NCBI RefSeq assembly: GCF_000737695.1
Contig: NZ_JPRM01000025.1
Location: 1-54,586, forward strand
Reading direction: 5' to 3'
DNA length: 54,586 nt
Origin: Flavobacterium hydatis
GTDB taxonomy: Bacteria; Bacteroidota; Bacteroidia; Flavobacteriales; Flavobacteriaceae
The position numbers and the translations under genes were made by a program. The notes under the pieces are model-generated. The model made no database searches, was not told where the DNA came from, and was given only the letters and a program-made list of their open reading frames with translations. This document shows positions 41,778-50,310 of this stretch, one piece after another. Each line of letters starts with the position of its first letter. Position 1 is the stretch's first letter.

Positions 41778-42273
41778 ATTGATGTGTATTAAGCATAGAT
41801 TCTCTTATTTTTTTTCTAGCTCTTGAAAGCGCTACGCGAATAGCGGTTTCGTTCATGTTAACTATTTTGGAGATTTCGTCAAACTCATATTGTTCGACAT
41901 CTCGTAACTGAATTAAAATTTGTTGCTGTTCTGGCAACTGACTCATTATTTTTTCTACCCATTCTAAACTATTATTGTCTTCTACTTTTTGATCTAACCG
42001 CGGTTCCCTATCAGTGTAATTAGAATGTACAAGAGTAAGATTACTAGCTCGTTTTGATTTTAATTGATCCAGACAATAATTTTTTGTCATTGTCATGGCA
42101 AGAGCTTCTACATTATTATAGGTGTTTAATGTTTCTTTCTTACTCCATAGTTTAACTAAAATCTCTTGCGAGGCATCTTCTGCTTCTTCTGTACTTATGA
42201 GTAATCGTTTTGCCAGACGAAATACTTTGTCTTTAAAAGGATTTACTAACTGAAGGAAAACGATTTGGTTCAT
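41764..42273 (-). CDS. ECF-type RNA polymerase sigma factor
   Basis: The 169-residue protein has sigma region 2 (FRLAKRLLISTEEAEDASQEILVKLWSK, about 18-48) and region 4 (SQLPEQQQILIQLRDVEQYEFDEISKIVNMNETAIRVALSRARKKIRE, about 112-160). It lacks regions 1 and 3, as ECF factors do. It should direct polymerase to a specific promoter set, probably including its own operon. It leads a four-gene operon with a putative anti-sigma and two DUF4252 proteins. The divergent S41 protease begins 125 bases away. Confidence 0.88.
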   Translation of the reverse strand: MNQIVFLQLVNPFKDKVFRLAKRLLISTEEAEDASQEILVKLWSKKETLNTYNNVEALAMTMTKNYCLDQLKSKRASNLTLVHSNYTDREPRLDQKVEDNNSLEWVEKIMSQLPEQQQILIQLRDVEQYEFDEISKIVNMNETAIRVALSRARKKIRESMLNTHQYGIR

Positions 42274-42398
42274 AAAAATTACAAATTATAGGTTCGCTTA
42301 TAATATCAAGACGAAACAGAATTATTTTTGTTACAAATGTGTGTGAAATAAAACTAAAGATAGTATTTTTACGTTAATACTATATTGACACCTACTAT

Positions 42399-43850
42399 AT
42401 GAAGACAATATTAAGAACCGCAATATTATTATTTCTAGCTATATTCTGCTTTCAAGCCTGTCAGGATCAGGATGATGTGTCTGCTCCTAAAAGCTTACAA
42501 GTTCAGGATTTTATCTGGAAAGGATTAAATCAATATTATTTATGGCAAGCAGATGTTCCAAATTTAGCAGATGATCGTTTTGGAAATCAAGAACAACTAA
42601 ATTCTTTTTTAAGAGGATATCCAGATCCAGAAACATTATTTAATTCTTTGCGCGTAGATCCGTCAATAGATAGATTTAGTTGGATTGTAGATGATTATAC
42701 TGTATTAGAACAAGAACTTCAGGGAACATCAAAAAATAACGGAATTGATTTTAAGTTAAGCCCAAAATCTAAAGGTTCTAATGATTTGATTGGTTTTGTG
42801 CGCTATATTTTGCCTGGCTCAGATGCAGCTAGCAAAGGAGTGAAGCGAGGTGATTTATTTTATGGTATTAACGGAACGCAAATTACCTATGATAATTACA
42901 AAACGTTACTTGCGCCAGATAGTTATACTATAAATTTAACTGATTATGATGGGACTAAATTTGTGCCAAATGGAAAATCAGTTACTCTTACTAAAACAGT
43001 TTTGGATGAAAATCCAATTTACATTAATAAGGTGATAGAAAAAAATGGCCGTAAAATAGGTTATTTAATGTATAATGGCTTCTATGGTAATTATGATATT
43101 CAGTTAAATGATGCATTTGGAGAACTAAAAGGTAAAGGTATCACCGACTTAGTACTTGATTTGCGATATAATGGTGGAGGTTCTGTGCAAACGGCAACCC
43201 GATTAGCAAGTATGATTACAGGGCAGTTTACAGATAAAAATTTCTCTAAACAAAAATGGAATAGCAAGCTCAATAAATATTTTGAAAGTGAAGACGCAGA
43301 ATTATTGAACAATAATTTTGTAGATAAATTTAATGGTATTGCATTAAATAGTTTGAATCTGACCAAAGTATATATATTAACAAGTAAAAGTACTGCATCT
43401 GCAAGTGAATTGGTTATTAATGGGCTAAAGCCGTATATTGATGTGGTGCAGATAGGTGATGTAACTATTGGTAAAAATGTGGGTTCGGTTACTTTATATG
43501 ATTCTCCTACTTTTAGCAAAACAAATAGAAATCCAAGTCATAAATATGCTATGCAGCCAATTGTCTTGAAAATTGTTAACTCAGTAGGTTTTGGAGAATA
43601 TACTAACGGATTAGCACCTACATATAGTGTAATTGAATCTATAAACGCATTAGGTGTTTTAGGAGATGAAAATGAGCCGTTATTAGGTACTGCAATTTCT
43701 AAAATTACAGGAACAGGGAAAGTGGTTTTGCCTAAAGAAGGTAAGGAGTTTGAATATTTTACCGATTCAAAATCAATAGATGGTATCAGAAACCAAATGT
43801 ATCTAGATAAAGCTCCTGAAGGACTTTTGCGAGCATTGCAAGATAGATAA
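42399..43850 (+). CDS. S41 (C-terminal processing) peptidase, lipoprotein with PDZ domain
   Basis: The 483-residue protein has a lipobox ending FQAC (Cys21) followed by acidic residues (QDQDD), a pattern compatible with surface export. A PDZ domain lies at about 110-190 and a TSP-type S41 domain at about 205-400, with LDLRYNGGGSV, the likely catalytic Ser in KSTASASELV and a Lys in GKNVGSV. It cleaves or processes envelope proteins. It is divergent from the ECF operon and might be a target of it; this is an inference from position. Confidence 0.87.
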   Translation: MKTILRTAILLFLAIFCFQACQDQDDVSAPKSLQVQDFIWKGLNQYYLWQADVPNLADDRFGNQEQLNSFLRGYPDPETLFNSLRVDPSIDRFSWIVDDYTVLEQELQGTSKNNGIDFKLSPKSKGSNDLIGFVRYILPGSDAASKGVKRGDLFYGINGTQITYDNYKTLLAPDSYTINLTDYDGTKFVPNGKSVTLTKTVLDENPIYINKVIEKNGRKIGYLMYNGFYGNYDIQLNDAFGELKGKGITDLVLDLRYNGGGSVQTATRLASMITGQFTDKNFSKQKWNSKLNKYFESEDAELLNNNFVDKFNGIALNSLNLTKVYILTSKSTASASELVINGLKPYIDVVQIGDVTIGKNVGSVTLYDSPTFSKTNRNPSHKYAMQPIVLKIVNSVGFGEYTNGLAPTYSVIESINALGVLGDENEPLLGTAISKITGTGKVVLPKEGKEFEYFTDSKSIDGIRNQMYLDKAPEGLLRALQDR

Positions 43851-43854
43851 GAAT

Positions 43855-43890
43855 AACAAAAAAGGCTTTCGTTAGAAAGCCTTTTTTGTT
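43855..43890. terminator. Bidirectional terminator
   Basis: A 16-bp perfect stem (AACAAAAAAGGCTTTC with GAAAGCCTTTTTTGTT) and 4-nt loop between the convergent S41 peptidase and BtuG-like genes. Confidence 0.9.
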
Positions 43891-43925
43891 GAAAACAAGT
43901 AAGATATGAAATTGATGATTCTTTA

Positions 43926-44999
43926 TTAGTTATTAAAATAGAAACCATTTGGTCCTATACCAACACTAAATTCATTAGATAAAACTCCTGTTAAAGAATA
44001 AATGTAAACATCTCCAGGATCTTGATTGTTTACTGCATCTGCAACATATATTTTATTGTTCTTTACTGCAAAACCATAAAGATTAGAAGTCTTAGTTGCT
44101 TTGAATATTGGAGTGGTTGGCAAAGTTGTTATACTAGTTGCAGCAGAGTAAATATCAGATCCTATAGTATAATATAGTTTATTATTTTCAATAGCTAAGA
44201 ATCCAGGATGTGTTATGCCGGGAAAATCAATTGTTGAGGAAACTGTATTGTTGCTCATGTTGACTTTTACTAATTTACCAGTTGTTTCAGGTAAAGCGTA
44301 ATATGGTCGTCCATTACATAAAACATATAAAGTGCCATTATCTTTTACTAATGAACTAGGAACATCTCCTACTACAAAGTTTGCTGTAACTGTATTAGTG
44401 GTAGAGTTGATAACTGATAATGAGTTACCTTGATTCCAGCCGCCTTTGTGGCCTATATATAGTTTTCCGTCATTTTCAATGATTTTTTCAGGACCTTCAA
44501 TTACAGAAATTTTAGAAGTAATCGTGTTTGAAGCAAGGTCAATTACGCCTACATAATCATCAGTAGCGCTTGCTCCATCACCCCAATTTGTAACATATCC
44601 TTTTCCGTTTGCAAAAGCAATATATCTAGGGTTATTTAAGCCAGTTGTAATTGTAGCAATACTCTTAAAAGTATATCTGTTTACTACTTCAATTTTATTA
44701 GAAACATTAACAACGATATAAGCAAAATCACCATTTAATCCAATATTTTGAGCTATTTCACCTAAATTTTTTTCTGTATTAACTAATGAAAATACATTGT
44801 TTTCGATTTTTAAATCATCTGATAAATAAGAAATTGATGCATTACTATTTTTAAATTGTCCTTCATTCAGAATAAAGATTCCGCTTTCGTAATTTCCTCT
44901 TGGTTCTTGAGGGGTATTATCATCGTCGCTACTACTACAAGAAGCAAAAAATGCAGAGCTTATAATTACAGCCAAAAATAGTTTGTTTAATTTTTTCAT
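43926..44999 (-). CDS. BtuG-like surface lipoprotein, DUF5074 beta-propeller
   Basis: The 357-residue protein has a lipobox ending FFASC (Cys21) followed by SSSDDD, an acidic signal that in Bacteroidota marks surface-exposed lipoproteins. The rest is a seven-bladed YncE/DUF5074 propeller (GIFILNEGQF, NGDFAYIVVNVSNKIEVVN, GKGYVTNWGDG, NGKLYIGHKGGW). In Bacteroides, BtuG proteins of this family bind cobalamin with very high affinity and dock on BtuB. Here the gene starts four bases after btuB, under the same riboswitch, so the same role is strongly suggested. Specificity is inference. Confidence 0.82.
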   Translation of the reverse strand: MKKLNKLFLAVIISSAFFASCSSSDDDNTPQEPRGNYESGIFILNEGQFKNSNASISYLSDDLKIENNVFSLVNTEKNLGEIAQNIGLNGDFAYIVVNVSNKIEVVNRYTFKSIATITTGLNNPRYIAFANGKGYVTNWGDGASATDDYVGVIDLASNTITSKISVIEGPEKIIENDGKLYIGHKGGWNQGNSLSVINSTTNTVTANFVVGDVPSSLVKDNGTLYVLCNGRPYYALPETTGKLVKVNMSNNTVSSTIDFPGITHPGFLAIENNKLYYTIGSDIYSAATSITTLPTTPIFKATKTSNLYGFAVKNNKIYVADAVNNQDPGDVYIYSLTGVLSNEFSVGIGPNGFYFNN

Positions 45000-45003
45000 T
45001 TTT

Positions 45004-46866
45004 TTAAAAGTTAAGATTTATATATACTGTGTAATTTCTTCCAGGCATTTGCCTGCTAATAACTGGTTGATAATTTTCGTTCCAAATATTTAGTATTTGA
45101 AATCCAATTTTGTAGCTATTCTTTTTTCCTAAGTCGTAATCAATTCCTAGATTACCAACGTTATAAGGTTTTATTTTGGTAGCGGGATTATTAAATGGTG
45201 TGCTAAATGCTTCTCCGGTATATAAGTATTGAAAATAAGAGGAAACTTTTTTCCAATTATAAGAAACAGACCCAGTTAATTTATGATAAGGAACATATAT
45301 AAGTTGTTTGTATAATAGTTCTCCTTTAATTAATTGTTTGCTTTCAGAAACGGTATAGGCATAAGTTCCGTTAAGAGTCAAATTGTGATTTTTTATTTTT
45401 GTTCTCCATTCCAAAAGTATTTCGGCACCATAAGCTCTTACTTTGGCTGTGTTTTCTGGAGACCAAGTATCACCTCCGCCCTCAGAAGGGATCCAGCGTA
45501 ATAAATCTTTTATAGAATTGTAATATGTAGTTACAGATAATGAGAAGTTTTTTGTAAAAAATTCATTGCCGATTTCTCCTTGATAAGAAGTTTCAGGTTT
45601 TAAATCAGGATTACCACTTCCTTGCCAATATAAATCGTTGTAAGTAGGCATTCTGAAATTCTTAGAAGCGTTTAATTTTATGCGATAAAAATCTGTAAAT
45701 TCATATCTTGTTCCTAATGAAAAGAGGAAAGGATTACCATAATTATCGGTTAATTCTTGGCGAATACTAGCTGTGTAATCCCATTTATCGGTTACGAAAT
45801 GTTGCAATAATAAACTAGCGGAACCAACTTGCCTTTTTACATTATTTATGCTAGAGCCATATCCTTTATTACGATTGTAATCAACAATTGCATTTAATTT
45901 GATTTTTTCATTTACATCAAAAGCTAAATCATATTTTATAATAGAAGTTTCAACTTTTCCATAGGTAAAAGAATCTGAGGTAATATTTGGAAAGTATTTA
46001 TAAGATTCTCCGATATGTGCGACTCTTAATTTGGAAGTAAAACGATTAAATAAACTTTCCCATTCTAAAAGATTACGAGTATTGAAATCATTGTATTTCG
46101 TTTTTGTTTCATTTGGAGAGGTTAAAGAGAAATGACGTTCTCCATCATAAAACTGACTATATAGTTTTAAGGTGTTTTTAGAGTCTATTTTATAACCAAA
46201 TGTTGTATTCATACTCGTATTGTAGTATGCACCATTAAGGTTTTTTTGGTCAGTAGTTCCAGGGTATTTAAAATCATTTTCGGAACTGTTTCTAGAAATA
46301 TTAACCTGAATACTGTATTTGTCGGACGAAACGTTTGCACGATAATTTGTGCTATAAGTATCATAACTACCTCTACTGAGGAATAAATGATTAGAGAAAC
46401 CCTTCTTAAAACGGATGTCATTATTTAAGTGAATACTTCCGCCTATTGCACCGCTTCCGTATAAAACACTTCCTCCTCCAGCTTTTACAGCAATAGAATT
46501 GAAATCTCTAGTTCCGATTGTATTAAAATCGGCTTGACCTAAAAATTGAGAATTGATATTTATTCCGTTCCAAATAACTGCGGTTTGGGCGCCTGTAGTT
46601 CCTCTAAAAGAAGGTGCAGAAGTCATTCCTAGACCATTCTCCTTAAAGTAAATAACAGTGTTGTAATTTAAAAGAGAAGTTAAGGACGCTTGGTTTTTAT
46701 TAATAATAGAATCATTAAGCACCTGAACCGATTGTGAGTCTGAGTATTTCTTGAGGTTAGTATCTGAAACTATAACTTCTTTTAATTTTGTTATAGAATC
46801 ATTTTGTGCCGAAATAAATTGGCAAGCTAGGAGCAAAAAACCGATGTAAAACTTTTGTAATGTCAT
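45004..46866 (-). CDS. btuB: TonB-dependent cobalamin receptor BtuB
   Basis: The 620-residue outer-membrane receptor has a signal peptide (about 1-20, LACQFISAQ), a plug (about 40-150) and a 22-strand barrel ending NYTVYINLNF. The ATG at 46866 is chosen because the longer upstream reading frame runs through the riboswitch. The N-terminal ITKLKEVIVSD resembles a TonB box. A cobalamin riboswitch and a BtuG-like partner four bases downstream make vitamin B12 or related corrinoids the likely substrate. Confidence 0.9.
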   Translation of the reverse strand: MTLQKFYIGFLLLACQFISAQNDSITKLKEVIVSDTNLKKYSDSQSVQVLNDSIINKNQASLTSLLNYNTVIYFKENGLGMTSAPSFRGTTGAQTAVIWNGININSQFLGQADFNTIGTRDFNSIAVKAGGGSVLYGSGAIGGSIHLNNDIRFKKGFSNHLFLSRGSYDTYSTNYRANVSSDKYSIQVNISRNSSENDFKYPGTTDQKNLNGAYYNTSMNTTFGYKIDSKNTLKLYSQFYDGERHFSLTSPNETKTKYNDFNTRNLLEWESLFNRFTSKLRVAHIGESYKYFPNITSDSFTYGKVETSIIKYDLAFDVNEKIKLNAIVDYNRNKGYGSSINNVKRQVGSASLLLQHFVTDKWDYTASIRQELTDNYGNPFLFSLGTRYEFTDFYRIKLNASKNFRMPTYNDLYWQGSGNPDLKPETSYQGEIGNEFFTKNFSLSVTTYYNSIKDLLRWIPSEGGGDTWSPENTAKVRAYGAEILLEWRTKIKNHNLTLNGTYAYTVSESKQLIKGELLYKQLIYVPYHKLTGSVSYNWKKVSSYFQYLYTGEAFSTPFNNPATKIKPYNVGNLGIDYDLGKKNSYKIGFQILNIWNENYQPVISRQMPGRNYTVYINLNF

Positions 46867-46874
46867 AATTTCTA

Positions 46875-46894
46875 AACTCTTTTTCCCGAGAGTT
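46875..46894 (-). promoter_or_regulatory. Hairpin between riboswitch and btuB start
   Basis: AACTCT and AGAGTT form a 6-bp stem eight bases before the btuB start codon. Its position suggests an expression platform acting on translation initiation; there is no T tract, so transcription termination is unlikely. Confidence 0.5.
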
Positions 46895-46904
46895 CGATAT
46901 TTGT

Positions 46905-47116
46905 TAACAAAGGCAGGTCTCCTGGCTTCGCGTCTTGTTGTTTCCCTTCCCGTCCTAAAACAGTGGTTTGTAGTTAACAACAAGCATTCCTTACAGAACT
47001 AAGCTTACAGTTGCGGGTACAGCTCAAGATTTTCGAATGTTGATTTTGATAATTTCAATCTTCAATTACTTGATTCCCTTTTAATGTGTCTAAAAAATAT
47101 GGCACAACCTTAATGT
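46905..47116 (-). promoter_or_regulatory. Cobalamin riboswitch
   Basis: On the minus strand the region holds the hallmark segments in order: AAAAGGGAAT, GCTGTACCCGCAACTGTAA, CCACTG ... GACGGGAAGG, and the B12 box GCCAGGAGACCTGCC (46911-46927 region). They lie just upstream of btuB. Ligand binding should reduce btuB expression. The 5-prime end is set by the promoter at 47123-47154; both limits are approximate. Confidence 0.95.
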
Positions 47117-47122
47117 GGGTGC

Positions 47123-47154
47123 AAATATAAAGTTAAAAAAGCTTAAAAATCAAT
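47123..47154 (-). promoter_or_regulatory. Promoter of the riboswitch-btuB transcript
   Basis: The minus strand reads TTG (47152-47154), a 21-bp spacer and TATATTTG (47123-47130), placing the transcript start just ahead of the aptamer. Confidence 0.75.
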
Positions 47155-47169
47155 GCTATTTGATTTTTT
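47146..47169. terminator. Weak AT-rich hairpin after cobC
   Basis: AAAAATCAA and TTGATTTTT form a 9-bp stem with a 6-nt loop, possibly ending the cob transcript. It overlaps the -33 region of the btuB promoter. Confidence 0.45.
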
Positions 47170-47205
47170 AACGCTATTCATAAACAAAGTAAAAGTAGGT
47201 TTTCT

Positions 47206-47742
47206 TTAGATTTCAACTTTTATAACCTGTCCAAAATCGACTTTGTTTTGAAAAGCATCTTTAAGAGGAAGAGAATTTAAAAGGCATAAAATACTTCGTA
47301 CAACTCCGGCATGTGCAACAATAATTGACTTTGATGAGGTTTTAGTAAGTATTTCGTTTTCCATAAAATGAGTGACTCTTTCATGCAAATCGATGAAAGA
47401 TTCTCCGTTTGGAACTCGAATATTTACGAAATCTTCCATCCACGGATTTAAATCTTCTTGAGCAATTTCATTCCAATTTTTCATTTCCCAATCGCCAAAA
47501 TTCATTTCCATCAAGCGTTTGTCTTCTTGGTAGTTTGAAATTTTGTTTTCTTGTTGGATATGCTCAGCGAGTAATACGCAACGTTTCAGCGGACTTGAAT
47601 ATAACAATGCGTCTTGAGGTAATTGCTTTACGATGTTGTCAAAAATCAAATCGTATGGTTCAGCAATATTTACATCGGTTTGACCGTAGCAAATTCCTTT
47701 TTCGCAAACAGTTTCGGTATGACGAACTAAATAAATTTCCAT
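47206..47742 (-). CDS. cobC: Alpha-ribazole phosphatase CobC
   Basis: The 178-residue histidine phosphatase begins MEIYLVRHTETVCEKGICYGQTDV, with the phospho-His in RHT (residues 7-9), and has the second catalytic His in VAHAGVVR. It removes phosphate from alpha-ribazole 5-phosphate (or from cobalamin 5-phosphate) late in nucleotide-loop assembly. The ATG at 47742 is chosen over a further-upstream frame because it gives the canonical N-terminus. The gene overlaps cobS by 16 bases. Confidence 0.88.
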   Translation of the reverse strand: MEIYLVRHTETVCEKGICYGQTDVNIAEPYDLIFDNIVKQLPQDALLYSSPLKRCVLLAEHIQQENKISNYQEDKRLMEMNFGDWEMKNWNEIAQEDLNPWMEDFVNIRVPNGESFIDLHERVTHFMENEILTKTSSKSIIVAHAGVVRSILCLLNSLPLKDAFQNKVDFGQVIKVEI

Positions 47743-48524
47743 ATTGCTATAACACTTAAGTAAAAAATAACTTCGCAAACTTGTTGTGTTGCGCCTAGAC
47801 AATCTCCAGTGTAACCATCAATCCATTTCTGGAAATAACGAGCTAAGAAATAACGAGCCAGAAAAACAGGGATTATAACCAAAAGTAATTGGTATTGAAA
47901 AAAAGAAAGTACTAAAAGAGGTAATAAACCAAAAAAGAAAGAACCTAAAACTTCTTTCCAACTAAAGTTTTTTGCAATTGGTTTGCTTTTGCTTGTAGCA
48001 TCTTCACGAGAATATTCATGAGTAAATACAATACTTATTGCGGCTAAACGGCTAATAGAATGCCCTGCAATAAACAATAACAAGATAGTAAATGCTGATT
48101 GCTGGTTTGTGATTGTTTCTGTGGTTACTAGTTCTGAAAGTAATTGAAACTTCAATAAAAACAATAATACAACTCCAATGGCTCCATAAGCACCAATGGC
48201 ACTATCTTTCATAATTAATAAAATCTTTTCTTTAGTCCAACCACCACCAAAGCCATCACAAACATCGGCAAAACCATCTTCGTGAAAAGCACCTGTAGTC
48301 AAGATTCCGGCAATCATTCCTATAATTACTGCAGCAGATAATGATACTAAAAATGCAGCGCCATAAAATGCCAGAAAAGAAATCCCTCCAACAATCCAAC
48401 CAATCAAAGGGAAATAGCGACTTGCTTTATTAAGATAATCAGGATTATGATCGATGTTTTTAGGGCAAGGAATCCTTGTGTAGAACATTAATGCAGTAAA
48501 AAATATATGGAGTTGTTTTTTCAT
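47727..48524 (-). CDS. cobS: Adenosylcobinamide-GDP ribazoletransferase CobS
   Basis: The 265-residue membrane enzyme has the family motif HEDGFADVCDGFGGGW (about 81-96) and six or seven hydrophobic helices. It joins adenosylcobinamide-GDP with alpha-ribazole (phosphate) to form cobalamin. It overlaps the start of cobC and follows the bluB-cobT gene by about 50 bases. Confidence 0.93.
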   Translation of the reverse strand: MKKQLHIFFTALMFYTRIPCPKNIDHNPDYLNKASRYFPLIGWIVGGISFLAFYGAAFLVSLSAAVIIGMIAGILTTGAFHEDGFADVCDGFGGGWTKEKILLIMKDSAIGAYGAIGVVLLFLLKFQLLSELVTTETITNQQSAFTILLLFIAGHSISRLAAISIVFTHEYSREDATSKSKPIAKNFSWKEVLGSFFFGLLPLLVLSFFQYQLLLVIIPVFLARYFLARYFQKWIDGYTGDCLGATQQVCEVIFYLSVIAIWKFI

Positions 48525-48575
48525 TTAAGAGTTTTGTTTTATTTAGGTGATTACTGAAACTAAAAACTGTTACTG

Positions 48576-50255
48576 TCATTTATTACTCACCCCAGCATTC
48601 TCAAAAGTAGCCATTTCGTTTAGGAAAGCAGTTGCCGATTGTAATATGGGTAATGCAATTGCACAGCCAGTTCCTTCGCCTAATCGTAAATCAAGTTGTA
48701 ATACTGATTTGGCTTCAAGATAATCTAATAATTTCTGATGTCCTTGTTCAGCCGAAGAATGACAGAAAATAGCATTCTTTTTAATATCAGGATTTATTTT
48801 AAAGGCAATTAAAAAAGCGACAGTACAAATAAAACCATCTACAAGAATAAGCATATTGTTTTTATAAGCGGCTAACATTCCGCCAGTCATTTGCATGATT
48901 TCAAAACCACCAAAATAGGCGAGTTGTTCTTTTAATTCGGCTTGACCAGAATAATTTCCGATAGCTTTTTTTAAGATTTCCTGTTTCTCAATTAATTTAG
49001 CATCATCAACTCCAGTCCCTTTTCCCACGCATTCTTCTATAGAGAAACCAGTTAAAATACTCATTAAGACAGATGCTGTAGAGGTGTTTCCAATACCCAT
49101 TTCGCCAAAACCAATACAATTACTTCCAGTTTTTGCAATAGAATCTACTATTTCAGAACCTTTCAAAAAGCACAATTGCAGTTCAGTTTCGCTCATAGCG
49201 GGAACGTGTAAAAAGGATTGAGTTCCCTTAGCAATTTTGGCATTAATTAAATTGGCATTTGTAGGGAAATCATAATTTACACCAGCATCTACAATAGAAA
49301 GTCCGATATTATTTTGTTTACAAAACACATTAATTGCAGCGCCACCTTCAAGAAAATTACCAACCATTTGTCTGGTAACATCTTGCGGATATGCACTCAC
49401 ACCATGATTAGCAATTCCGTGGTCTGCGGCAAAAACAACGATATTAGGTTTTATAATCTCAGGATTCAAAGTCTGGAAAACAGTCCCGATTTGGAATGCT
49501 AACTTTTCTAAAATACCCAAAGCGCCAAGAGGCTTCGTTTTTGAGTCAATTTTATGTTGTAGTGATTCTTTGAAAGAAGCAGTAACTTCAATTTTTGATT
49601 GATTGTCTAAATCTAATTTCGGAACAAAATTCTCATTTATGGTTTTGATTTCAGTACAATCAAAAGTTTCCGATTTCTGTTTCCAATTTAATTGCTGCAA
49701 CATCGGCTGATTATCGTAGTTTGTTGCAGGTTTGCCAATACAAAAATATCCCAGAGGTTCGATGTTTTCGGGTAAGTCAATTATTTTCTTAAACTGATAA
49801 TAGTTTAAAATAGAAACCCAACCCATGCCGTAACCTTGTTCTGTAAGAGATAACCAGATATTTTGCGCAGCACAAACTGAGCTAAATTTTACCGCTTCGT
49901 TACTGCCAACGGTTCCTATTGTAAAGTTATTTAGTACAGCGCGATCATACGCAATAATCATCCCAATCGGAGCTTCTTCTATAGCTTCTAGTTTCAAGGA
50001 TTTATAGTGCTCTTTTTGGTGCTCGTCATCAGTTAATGATTCTGCTTTTTTATTATAATCCAAAAATAAATCTTTGATAGCTTTTTTAACCCCATCAGAT
50101 TTTATGATATAGTATTTAGTTGCATCAGTCAAACCTACCGAAGGTGCCCAATGTCCTGCCTGCAAAGCTTTTTGGATAACTTCGTCAGGAACTTCATCAT
50201 TTGTAAAATGGCGTGTATCACGGCGTGATTTTAAAATATCATCTAAATAACTCAT
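48576..50255 (-). CDS. bluB-cobT: Fused 5,6-dimethylbenzimidazole synthase and phosphoribosyltransferase (BluB-CobT)
   Basis: The 559-residue protein joins two enzymes. The N-terminal part (about 1-195) is BluB, an FMN-dependent nitroreductase-fold enzyme that destroys its own flavin with oxygen to make dimethylbenzimidazole (SRRDTRHFT, GHWAPSVGLTDATKY, GYGMGWVSIL). After a linker (about 196-212), CobT (about 213-559) activates the base with nicotinate mononucleotide (FGEMGIGNTSTASVL and LRLGEGTGCAIALPIL). Separate homologs are usual, and the lengths here match both parents. The ATG at 50255 is preferred over one 24 bases upstream. Confidence 0.92.
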   Translation of the reverse strand: MSYLDDILKSRRDTRHFTNDEVPDEVIQKALQAGHWAPSVGLTDATKYYIIKSDGVKKAIKDLFLDYNKKAESLTDDEHQKEHYKSLKLEAIEEAPIGMIIAYDRAVLNNFTIGTVGSNEAVKFSSVCAAQNIWLSLTEQGYGMGWVSILNYYQFKKIIDLPENIEPLGYFCIGKPATNYDNQPMLQQLNWKQKSETFDCTEIKTINENFVPKLDLDNQSKIEVTASFKESLQHKIDSKTKPLGALGILEKLAFQIGTVFQTLNPEIIKPNIVVFAADHGIANHGVSAYPQDVTRQMVGNFLEGGAAINVFCKQNNIGLSIVDAGVNYDFPTNANLINAKIAKGTQSFLHVPAMSETELQLCFLKGSEIVDSIAKTGSNCIGFGEMGIGNTSTASVLMSILTGFSIEECVGKGTGVDDAKLIEKQEILKKAIGNYSGQAELKEQLAYFGGFEIMQMTGGMLAAYKNNMLILVDGFICTVAFLIAFKINPDIKKNAIFCHSSAEQGHQKLLDYLEAKSVLQLDLRLGEGTGCAIALPILQSATAFLNEMATFENAGVSNK

Positions 50256-50270
50256 ATTTTTTTTCTTTTT

Positions 50271-50306
50271 AAGGTTCAAAGGCGCAAAGGTTCAGAGGGA
50301 CAAAGC
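50271..50306 (+). repeat. 8-nt-period repeats between cobU and bluB-cobT
   Basis: AAGGTT, CAAAGGCG, CAAAGGTT, CAGAGGGA and CAAAGCC repeat with a period of eight, similar to the block at 5999-6086. It fills most of the 55-bp gap between the two genes. Confidence 0.55.
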
Positions 50307-50310
50307 CAAT

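Noticed and set aside
43100..43519. 139-codon minus-strand frame inside the S41 peptidase
   Set aside because: It is antisense to conserved catalytic regions, with no initiation context or recognisable fold.
46867..46983. Longer BtuB start extending upstream
   Set aside because: These codons run through the B12 box of the riboswitch; the ATG at 46866 gives a proper signal peptide.
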